NCBI RefSeq assembly: GCF_041381155.1
Contig: NC_091137.1
Location: forward strand, 22,241,655 to 22,305,654
From: Argopecten irradians
Lineage: Eukaryota > Mollusca > Bivalvia > Pectinida > Pectinidae
Length of the DNA stretch: 64,000 bases
Direction: 5' to 3'
Shown: positions 48,783 to 60,700 of the stretch, piece after piece
Numbering within the stretch: the stretch's first letter is position 1
How the letters are laid out: every line of letters begins with the position of its first letter
Position numbers and translations under genes: made by a program
The notes under the pieces: model-generated
What the model was told of the DNA's origin: nothing
Databases searched by the model: none
The model's input: the letters and a program-made list of their open reading frames with translations, nothing else

Positions 48783-51700
48783 TATTAATTTGAGTTTGTC
48801 CGTCTGTCTGTCTGTCTGTCTGTCTGTCTGTAACACTTCGTTTCAGTGCAATAACTGTAACAAATGTGAACCGATTTTCTTAAAACTTTATGACAAGGTT
48901 AAATGCCTTAAGGGCTTGGCCAAGCTTGATCGCGACTGTCGATGGATCTTATTTAGCGGAGTTATGGCCCTTTGAATGACTAAAAACATCATTTTCTGCC
49001 ATTTCCGTGCAATAAGTGTAACAAATGTAAACCGATTTTCTTCAAACTTAGTAACAAGGTTAAATGGTTTAAGGACTCGGCCAAGTTTGATCGTGACTTT
49101 CAACGGACCTTATTAGTGGAGTTATATATAATGGCCCTATGCTTAAATAAAAAAAGTCATTTTCTGCCACTTCCGTATAATAACTGTAATAAATATTAAC
49201 CAATTTTCTTCAACAAAGTTAAATGTCTTACTTCTGAATAAGACTTCAGTTTATTTTTTCATGTTTCAACCAAGGTTAAACCTAACCTGAATAATGTTTA
49301 CCTACAATATGTCCGGAAAGCGGGGGATGGAAATTCCATGAATTTGCTTGTTAGCTACTGGTTTACTGCCTTCATGTCTCCACCTATTACTAGGACTGTC
49401 CTCCTTCTGCTGTAGATTTGATCGGCTGAATCTGGAGTGTGAGGCACGAGAAAAGGAATGGCAGATGAAGGAGGACTTGTACCAGAAACAACTTGACAGT
49501 GCTAAACAGGAAACAGAGGCACTCAGGTCAAAGGTCAACAGTATGGAGGGCAAAGTTCAACAACTAGATATGTCCAGGAAAGATTCTGATGACACAAACA
49601 TGGCTAGAATTGCTGAACTAGAAGACATCAAGATGGACCTCACATTACAGGTGGGGGATGATAATTCTTTACATTGTCTCTTTCTAATGTAACTTGGGTT
49701 CCCACATCCTTGATACTCCAGGGGTTACTATTACTTACGTTATATCCACCCCTAGACTATCACATAGTAAAACTGGAGGCAAGAGAACAGAAAAGGTAAT
49801 TTAGCCCTTTGATATACATTAAAAGAATCGTACACTGTGGCTGAGTGTGTGGCTTTGAAGTTGGGTGTTACTCTCTCTGTAGTCTTCAAAGGAAATCTTT
49901 TCAGGCCTGTGATAGGTAAGATGTTTTCTCTTGGATTGCCTTCAGTTTTACTATGAGATAGTCCAGGGGTGGATATAACGTCAGTAATAGTAACCCCTGG
50001 AGTATTGAGGATGGGGTTCCTATTTGTGGAAAGTTGTGATATATGTTGTGAATGGTGTTATCTAATAATATGAGGGATTCCAGATACAAAATGATGTGGA
50101 TAAAGTATGATTTACTGTCAAGTAGTCCCTCTTTCAAGTGATTGTGACGTCATTTTGACATGATCATTTTGATGATGTCATAATTACTGGAAGGAAGGAG
50201 TTATCAATGGTAAATCAAACTTAACATTCATCATTTTTGGATCTCGAAACTCTGGTTTTTAGTTACCTGGCATATGTGGTAATTTAAGATTTGAAATGCT
50301 AATTCATAACAAGTTAGTGTAATGATGTATTTTAGGCATAAAAAAGTATGAACCAATACTTCAGTTTGTTTTGTTAGTACATTCATATGTAGAAAGAAAA
50401 ATGCAAAATCCATAAGAGATCACTGCAAAAATAATTATCTGTGAGTATATTTTATGGTAAACTTTTATATATATGATATGTGTTGTTATGGGTGAATTGA
50501 TATACGTTTGATCTGTAACAGGTTAGAACCTTGAACCAAGATCTTGAAAATAGAATGAAAGCGGAGGAGAAACATTCAGGCATTATTAAGGAACTGGAAA
50601 AGAAATTACAAGATTCTGAATCACAGTCAAGTAAACTCTTAGAGGAATTAAAATCTGTTGTGAAAAATAAAAACGAGGAAGCCTCGTCACAAATTGATTC
50701 TGTCAGTAAACTACAAAGTACACTACTAAATCTGAAAGAGGCTGAGGAAGAAAATATTAGATTGAAAGGGGAAATTCTGGATCTGTCAAAACAGTGCAGT
50801 CATAAAGAGCAGGAGCTAGCTGCATTAGAGAGTAAAGTTATAGATCTAACTGGTCACAGGGAAAGTGAGAATCGTGCTGCTAAAGAAAAGATTGAAGCTT
50901 TGCAACAAAAACTTGAAACTGAAAGTGAAAAATCAACACAAGAGATAAATTCGTTGAAGGACCTTAATTCAACATTAGAGAAGGAGACATCGGAAGAAAT
51001 AGCAAAGTTAACAACTGAAAATAAAAGTCTGTGTATGGAAAATGAAAATAGTAAAAGTGACATAGAAAAGGTTAAAAAGTTAGCTAGTGACTTAGAAACA
51101 AAATTGTCCAAATCTGAGGAAAGTCGAAATTTTGAAAGTTCAAGGTTACAAGAAAGTTTGAAACATTTAACTGCTGAAAATTCAAGACTTGAAACAGATA
51201 TTGAATGTGTAAATAAAATCATAGCAGAAAAGGAAAATGCAATACTGGAACAAACCCAAAAATTTGATGAATCTCAGAGAGTGTATGGTGAAGAGAAGGT
51301 TCGCTGTGAGGGACTTCATGCACAAGTAAAAACACTACAAGGTGAAATCAAGGACAAAGAAACAGAAATTCGAAATTTTATAGAACAACAGTCTTTAGAA
51401 AAAGGATCAGTTACAGAGGTGAAGACAGCCCTGCAGGAAAAGATGGCCGTGAACAGGGAGCTCGAAGCTAAAGGGAGGCAAACGGTTCAGTCCTTACAAT
51501 GGCTACAGAACTGTGTAAACACACGAACTTACAATAAGGTAAGAGACCATGAAACATTTCCATTAAGTTAACATTCAGCTATTTTACAAAAAAATGTTAT
51601 GTAAAACTACTTATTTTCAAATAAATTAATTTTCTCAAGTTTCACAGGTGAAAAGACTTGGCCTTCAGCCATTAAAAAGGTTTTATGTCATGAATATTCC

Positions 51701-54700
51701 AGATGACCCGGTAAATTTGCAATTTCACTGAATGTTTTCCTCTATAAGTTGCACAGGATCTTACTTAAAGTAATGGATGATCATTTTTTTTAATGTGATG
51801 GTATTGTCATTTTTGATAAAGAATTCCAAAATTTTCTATGAAGAAAGACTAATGAGAACCTGAAATATCAATAATGTTTTGTTTTTGTTTTCTAGATTCC
51901 AACAAAAATGGATGATGATGAATTTTCCAATGTTTTCAGTGAACTTGTTGAAAAAATATCTGAAAAGGAAGATTGTATGAAGAGGTTGGAGTCTGACAAA
52001 CAGACTTTAACAGATCAATGTGATTCTTTAACTGCTGATAACAAAGACCAACAGACCCAACTTATGGAAAACAAAAAGGACATGGAAGGTTTAAAACAGT
52101 CTCTGTCAGAATTACAAGAACAACAAAAAAGTCTTCAGAATGAAAACTTAGAAATGACAGAAACTGTTCAGAAGTTATCTGAAACTAGAGATGAGTTGAC
52201 AGTAAGTTTGAAAGAGAAAGACATGATTGTTTCTGAAAGGACGACAGAGATGGAGAAACTTAAAGCAGAAGTTGTTAGTCTAGGGAAAGATTTGAATCAA
52301 AAGTCTGCAATGTTGCTTGAGCTACAGAACTCCGTATCTGTGTCTGAAGAAAAGTTAAGACAGAGTTCTGAGAAGCAGAAACAAGCTAACAAGCATCAAA
52401 GCAGTTTGACAGAACAAATTAATTCTCTTAAAGGTCAGTTAGAAAAACAGACTGACAGTGCTAAAGACTTGAACCTTGAATTAGCCAAATCTAGAAAAAA
52501 ACTTTCCGAAACTGAATCAAAACTATCTGATCTCGCTGAGGAAAAGTTGAAAGCAGATAAGAAATATGAGGATTTGTGTAAACGTGTGGATGATTTGAAA
52601 AATGGTAATGAACAATTAAAGAAGAACATTGCATCAATTAAAAAAGAAAAGAAACAATTAGAACAGAAGTTAACGGAGGCAAAGAAAAGTCTGTTTGACT
52701 CGGAGCAGAAGTTATCTGAAGTGAAACAGGAGAAGGAGGAAAGAGAAAAGGGACATCAGGAAGTGCTGGAGGTAAGTTACATCAGATCTGATTGGCTGAA
52801 AACCTACAGACCAGAAAGAAGGTAACATCTGATTGGTTTAGAATCAACACTTTTATAATCTTTAAGTAGATTTTGTTTGTTTTAGTTTAAAAGCGTATCG
52901 ACAGCCAAGGGTCATATAATAGGTGAAGGAAAACTTTGTTAAGGATGTATTCTTCTTAGGTTTCAGTCCTGTTGTAGTCTCGTTTCAACAAAGATCAAAA
53001 AGTTATGAGATTTTCAAATAAAATCTATCAATATATGTAGCAAATAGCCAGATGCAAATTTTGTCAAAAAATTACATTTCTATTTTTAGTAGATATTTTT
53101 ATACGGGGATTTTTAGAAATGGCCCATTTTGGCAGCCATTTTGAAATTGTATCTTTTTTCGCTTTGAGTAGAGCCACAGTTTTACCATTTTTTACTGAAA
53201 TTGTTTTTACTTAAATCATCACTGCGCCAACATTTTTAGCTGTATCGAGCTAGTTTTTTGCTGTAAATCTTTACTAGGTACGTGATAATTAAAGTATTGA
53301 GCATCAATGTGTGAAATGATACACTTTTGTCATTTTATTTTTACATTTAATGGTATTTTGAGCACTTTTATTTTTTACTTTAAAATATAGAAAAATAACA
53401 AATATTCAAATGGGGCAAAAAAGTAAGCACACAGACCCCCATTTTTCTGCCTGATTTAGAAAGAACAACCCTTTCCTTATTGGTATGCAAAATATTAACA
53501 AAAGTTTAATACCAGAACTTTTTCTATAAACCGTTCAATTTGGCAAAAATGGTTGAAAATGGTGCATTTTGTAGCTCAAAATTAAGGAATAGGGGTAGCA
53601 TATGTTGTTATTCTGAGAAAAAAATATGAGTCTTATTAATCAGAACTGGTATATTTTTAAAGAAGACCACTATGAAATAAATTCTACAAACATCCATACA
53701 CATCAAACACCTCATTAGGGAATTCTGGCTTTAATCTCTTGTGTATGTGGTCAAAACAGCAAAATTCCCATAAAATCCAATATTTTGTCAACTAGGTCTC
53801 TTTGAGTGGCAATATAATAGCACAAAAACGAACACAAGGACATATGATTTTTCTTCCAATTTCTTTTATGGTATGAACTCCTTTTTCCAAATATCTATGA
53901 GAAAAAAAGTTTAATACAAGAAAAGTTTGACTTCTCAGAGGCGTACATCGACCCTTAAAGGGACTAATTCATTACCAAGTGATAACTGATAACGTTTGTG
54001 TTGGACTTTTCTTTCTATTGGTGATGGAATGATGTTAAAACATGATATCCTGCGCTAACGTCATTTAAGCGGAATTAACATTGCAAACCATTACATTCCA
54101 TCACCACTGGAGATATTAGTTCCACACAAACATGATTGGGTATCACATGGTACATGAATTAGGCCCATTAAAGTTTGTTTATTTGACCATCTTACAAGAT
54201 TTGTTTATAATGTTGCTTTACCTATGCAGAGACTAAAGAACGAGAGACAAGATCTCACAGAAAACCTGGAGGAAGCCATGACTGATTTGGGTAGTATAAA
54301 ATTACAGTTAGAGGAGACGTCTCGCGAACTAGAAAACACATACCACCTCAAGGTCAGTGTTGTGTCTTGTGGTTTTGTCATCTGTTTCATAATACTGTAT
54401 TACTATAAACTTTTGCAGAAACATTAAATAACTAGCCACAAGGTAGTGAAATAGATAGTGATTATGTTAAATTTTTGGTCTGAGGAGCCATACTTAAATC
54501 ATCTATAATTGGAATTACCATACATATATTCAGAATATTCTAAAGATGATTTTCCCTGTATTACATAGAGATATTTTATCTATTGTATTTATGGCTCTCC
54601 TTTTACCTACAGATAATTGGATTTAGACAAGTGCTCTAAAATTCAAAGTTTGTTTAATATCCTTTGCTATGTAAACCATCTTTTATAAAAAAAAAAATGA

Positions 54701-57700
54701 GGTGACAAGTCCATTCATCAGTTGGTTTTAAAATTATAAAAAACATTTTTGTCATGTAACAGGATCAACTGGAAGCAGAAAGAAATGATGTCATGTCAGA
54801 CAAACTTACTATGGAAGCAAAGATATCACAACTCAAGTCGCAATGTCAAGGTCTTGATGAGGAGGTCAAAGGTCAGAAGCTCAAAGTCACTGAGATGACC
54901 ACCATGTTTGATGGATTAAAAGTAGAGAAAACTAGCTTAATGTCAGAGAAAGAGCAAGTAGAGGAACAAATCAAAACTCTTCAGGAAGAGATAAAATGTT
55001 TATCATCGGAGAAAGAAGAATCCTTAGGAAAGATTGAAGCAATTGAAGCTGAATTGCAGACAAGTTCTCAAAAATGGAAGGAAAGCAATGAGAGTTTGGA
55101 GGAAAGGCTTCAAGAGTCTGAGAAAGAAATTGAAACTTTGAGAGATGAAAAATGTGAGTTAGAATGTACTATTGAGAGTTTACAAACCAAACTCAAAGAC
55201 AATGCAAGTCATATTGAAGAACTAGAAAATCGTTTGCAAAAGAACACTGAGTCTATAGAAGGTTTTGAGAAAACTTTATCTGAAAAGGACAGATGTGTTG
55301 GTGAACTTGAAGAGAAATTGAGATGTATGGAGGATAGTTTTGACCAAGAACGTGACACACTGAAACAAGAATTAACAGCCTTACAGTTCCAACACAGTGC
55401 TGAGCAGATACAGCACCAACAGGCATTGAAGGTAAGATCATTATATTAGGAAAACAAATGTTAAGGCCAAAACAAGATTTTTTGATTCCCTTCAATACTT
55501 TATAAGGTCAAGTCAATTCACAAACTTGGATTATCAATCTGAGAATTGAATGGAACTCAGGGTTCATATCGTTGATCTACACTCTATCTCTCTATGTCCT
55601 TATTGAAACTTTATTTCAATCTAAATTACGAGGGAACCTGAAGTCACATGAAAATATTGTTGTATTAATTGCACTCAGCAAGTATTATCATTATGTACAT
55701 ATACAAGGATTCTGTCTTCAGTCATACAACTCTCAGGAGACAAATATTGGTGAGCTGAAGGACAAACTCATGGAGCAGGAAGGACTGATAGAGCAACTGG
55801 AACAGGAAATGGCAGAAATCAAGTCTGCTCGGGAAAGAGAGAAGGAGAGACAAAGTCATGAGGTGGGTACAAATAATGGTGGAGATCAAGTCAGTATGGA
55901 ATGAGAGAAGGAAAAACAAAGTTATAAGGTAAATACAGCAAATAGTGGAAAAAGAGTCAGCACAGGAATGAGAGAAGGAGAGACAAACTCATGAGGTAGG
56001 TATACAGTAAATGATAAAAAGGCCAATTAAAGAGGAAGAAGAAGTGTATAATTCAGTTCTTGAAGTAATTATATTCAATTATAAGTAATTATTTCAATAT
56101 AATTGCATTGGGCTAAGAAATTATACTCAAACAGTTCACTTAAAACTCTGATGTTTGTTTTTACTGCCAACAGATTGAAGATTTAAGATCCATGCTACAG
56201 ACGCGAGGCCTTGATAAAGAGGACCTTCAGGAGAAACTTGTAATGGTATTGTATATCAGACGCACTCCGAGTGCTTATTGTTGCTTTTAATTTACCTTAT
56301 GTTACATGATTTTGGCTCCATGTGCTGGATACACTGGTCTCCTCTACAGGTAGCTAAAAAGTGTCTGCAGATACATGTAGTTATAAGGTTTTGTTTGCTA
56401 TATCAATCTCAAGGAACAAAGGATGCTATATGATTACAGTACGTTTATTTTCAATAGGTCTTTATAAAAAAGTCACCAGTTCTATTTTGTATTATGAAAA
56501 AAAAAATCAATTGAAAAATATAAAATTTTTAAATCTTTGTTGTTTTGTATACTGAGGAAGAGATTAGATACTTTATTTTTCAATGACTACTAAATTTATA
56601 ATGCATGAAGCTTCAATAGACATTAGTGTTTAGTGATATAGGTTGGTTATGTTACTTGATGGTGAGTTTGTTAGTTTTTACATTTTCATGTGTTAGCCCC
56701 ATTTATCTGTTATCATTTAAGTTTTACATACACATATTAAAACAATTTAAATGAAGGTAATTCCTAAAAGTATACGGCTGTATACCATTATTGCTGGTGT
56801 TAGGTTACACTTATTTAACATGGCTTTCTCCTACCTGGATTAAGGCCAAATATATTAACACACATGTAAGGAAGTTTAGAATAATTTGATTTTATGATGA
56901 TAGGATAACCTAAATTCACATTTTGCACAATATAAATACATGTACATGTACTTCACTGTGTACCATAAGATAGCATATACCTACTAATTTTATGATGCTA
57001 TAAAACTAATAATGCTAGCACGCTTTAATGGATACATATATTAGTACCCCTGGTAATGATAAGAATGGAATCAGAAGCTGTAACTGCTATCATTTTCATT
57101 AGCCTGTGCTTCCTCTTCTCCACAGCTTCAGCTTGTTGGGAGCTTTTCTTTAAATCATGTAAACAATCATCAATGGATGAAGAAAAACTCGCATGAATAA
57201 CTGGCTACTGAAACCTACAATGTATAACCACATTCATGTACAATACTGTTATATACTCTACACACTTCTATAAACCAACAAAATCACTTAGAAAAACCAA
57301 GAAATAGATAATCATTTTATGTGTGGAAGCTACAAAACTCACTGGTGAAAATAGCTACTTTATTCAAACAGGAGTTGATCCTTGTTAGTCTGGCAGAATG
57401 GTGCATAAATCAGAAGAATTGTGGGTTTTGTAGTAAAAGCATGAAATTTTGCAAGAACATAGAGCGTCATCACCCGAACAATTTTTGATATGGGGCCAAG
57501 CAAAATTTTTTCAAGATGGCCGCCAAAATCCAATATGGCCGCCATATCCAATATGGCTACCAGAAACATAATACTGAATACGGTCAATTTAAAACATCGG
57601 TAAATGTACAAGTTTTATAGCTTTTTCTTACACACTAGAAAATGAATTGAAAAAAAACTATTCTTAAGAGAAAAATGATAACATGTTTGCTATAAAAATC

Positions 57701-60700
57701 CAAGATGGCTGCCAAATCTAAGATGGCTGCCATGATTTTTAGTTTACGTCGGAGCACAATTAAGAATTTCACCAATACTTTGACAGCATTTTCACCAATA
57801 TTTTATAGAATTTCACTATGTTTTAGCAAAATGTTAAGAGTAATGAATATTCTTATCTTATTAAAAGAATAATAAAATTATTAGGTCAAATATAATTAAA
57901 TCAAATTTACCACACATTTACAGTGATCAAAAGTTTCATATATGAACAAATAACTCATAATATTTATAATGTTATTGTATTTCTTACCAAACAATTTTGG
58001 GTACAAAAGGTGTGGGTTTTTGGCAGCTGACTGCAACTACACAGGCTTTTGTAATCTTTAATGGGTTACATTGTTCTAAAATGATATTATGCTTACTGAT
58101 AACGTGTGGTGCAGGACTAATTGCTCATGAAATTGACAATTGTTTGAACATTTCACATTTACCAATAAGATTTGTAGCTTCTCTTTAAGTGTGTTATGTC
58201 TGATTACCAATCCTTTTTTTCATTTGAAAGAATACAGATAATCCCACCTCATCTAATAACAAATACTGGGTATCCGTACTGTTCCTTTATGAATTACATT
58301 GCAGCATCTATCAAAGGTTGTTTGCTGTTATCCATCAAATATTAGCATAGCTAGTTTTAGGGATGTAATTATGCCAGGTTCATAAGTTTGTTTTATTTAT
58401 TTATTTTTTTTTTTCAGTTTTACATCATTTTGGAGTTCTATTAGCCCTTTGTATCATGCATGTCTGTTTTGTTTCAGACCAGAAAAGAATTGGAGTCCGA
58501 AAAATCACTTGTTTTATCTCTTAAGGTAGGGTCAGGCTAGAAATTAATGTCTTTGTAAGATTACCGTATAACAACCATCGTATGTATCATATACAGGATA
58601 ACTAAGGGCTGATTGAGAAACTTGTACCACCGTCTGATATATACCGTATCTAAGCTGATGCATGACGTATATAGATGATGACTGCTGGGTAAATTATGAC
58701 CTTGACTTTGTATCAGAAAAGGTTTTAAACTAAAAACTTCATCTTAAATGACAATATAGTAGTATTTCCAAATTAAATGACAGTAGGAAGTTTTACACTT
58801 AACTTACACACTAGAATAAATCAAACAAACTCCACCTATATAGTATATATACTTTACCTTTTAGTCAGCACGTACAAATGTTGTATTACTACCTTTTAGT
58901 CAGCATGTACAAATGTTGTATTACAAACTTAAATCGCCATTTTTCATTACAATAATTCCAACATTCAAACTCAAGTTTTGAACAAACAAAAAATGGCTGT
59001 AAAAAAATGATAGAAAAAATAAATCTGCAAGCTATAAGAGTTATTTGTGTTTTTGATCATTGCATGAACAAGTTTCTTTTTCCAAGTTGAATTGTATGCA
59101 TGATTCCTTCCTTTAAGGGGTGTTTTAGTTCTTGTTTTTCAGAGTCATGGTAGTGTATCATATTTTAAGTTCTATAAGAAATTCTTTAATCAGTATTCTA
59201 TTACTAGTCTGCTCTGCACCACTATTGGATTGGGCAACTTTTCTGACACTAGATTCATGCCTACACTGTAATGTATTTCGGAGATTGAAAATGCAAAAGA
59301 AATTTTTATAGTATTAATTTGCACTAAATTGAGCTTTGGATCAGTGCATAAAACTAACAGTAATACACATGTACTATAAACAAACTGTCTTTATTGTCTA
59401 TGTATAAAAGTTTCCTTATAACACTGATGTTTAATCTGTTGAAATGACAGTTGTCTGTCATAGAGTTTACGTGTCTCATAGTAAAAGTGTTAAGCTTTCT
59501 TAAGTCAGCTTTATAAGATCCAACAGCTTAAAATATCAGTATGGTTTTATGGGCTTTATACACTGGCATAATTCCTCTGAACTATCAGTGCTCTAAAGAC
59601 TGTTGTAGTGCTAATTCATCATTGCACAATTCCAGTAAATTCTATAAGTTACATCCAACAAAAGGTATTACAGCATATAGAGATATGGAATAATTCAGTT
59701 TGACTTTAATAATTTGGAATTTTTCTATTTTCTGTTAAAGAGCCAGCTTGAGGAAGCTGAACGGCGACTAAATGATGCTGGAATGGAGAGTCAAAGTGAG
59801 ATCTCTGAACTCAAAAAAGATACAGAGCAACTCAAAAAGAAACTTATCAAACTTATAAGGTAAAACAAACTTATCTTTTCACATAATAGTGTATCATATT
59901 ATTTTTATTTCTCTAATCCTGATCAGAAAGAGGTCTTTTACAATTTTTTCAATGAATTGTTGCAATTTTGGAAATAGAAAAAGTTTTCAATGTTTCACAG
60001 AAATTCTATGATAACAAAACATCATGAAAGGTGGGGGGAGTTTTAAAAGTTACATGTTAAATATGTAATTCCAATATTGATACTTACTGTCCCATTCTAA
60101 TACTTTTATCTCTTACAAATATTTTTGATTTAGAAAAAATAAGTAAATATAACTAGTTGACATTGTTTGGTTGTCATGTCATGGTAACAGGGAGAAGGAT
60201 ACACTATGGCAGAAGTCGGATAAGCTAGCTCACCATCAGAAAGAGAAAGCTAAGGAGAAATGGATGGATGACAAAGCAGTGCTCAACTGTCTTGGCTGTA
60301 AAACAGAATTCTCATTCACAGTAAGAAAGGTCAGTGATTAGGTGCTGAATGTCTGTAAGTTTAAAGGTCAAGGAATTGGAAGGGACAATTCAGTCTAAGA
60401 GAACATTAAAATTTGTACATATATCAGAAAAAAACAGTTCTAATGGAAATTAGATCAGTCTGTTTTACTGTGATATGCCAGAAAAGTCCATGGTGGTGAA
60501 ATGCTCAAACTCGCTCACTGTCCGCCATTACACTTTGTGGTCGAACATCTTGTATGCCAAACCCTGTCTCTTGCTTGTAGAGTAATGCTACTTTTGTCTA
60601 GAACTGCTCAAATCGCTCTGACAGTAGTGTGTTTACCTTATTAGGTGAATTGTCTTGCCTAAAAAATATTCTAGCATCTCCAAAGAGGTTATGTTATTCA

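Larger units (their letters stand above)
50522..55862 (+). other. Coiled-coil exons 9-14 of the FYCO1-like gene
   Basis: The three large exons 50522-51538 (339 codons), 51896-52771 (292) and 54763-55431 (223) plus exons 10, 12 and 14 encode nearly uninterrupted heptad-type sequence very rich in E, K, L, S and Q, with almost no proline. Example: [20 protein letters not shown]. In the family this rod gives dimerisation and separates the membrane-binding ends. Exon 10 ([16 protein letters not shown]) is the one short non-helical island. Confidence 0.88.

Noticed and set aside
60321..60329. GTAAGA as the real donor of FYCO1 exon 18
   Set aside because: It would also keep the frame, but would remove the TVRK residues just before the HHCR motif, including part of the basic PI3P-binding patch; the GTCAGT at 60330 gives the full motif.
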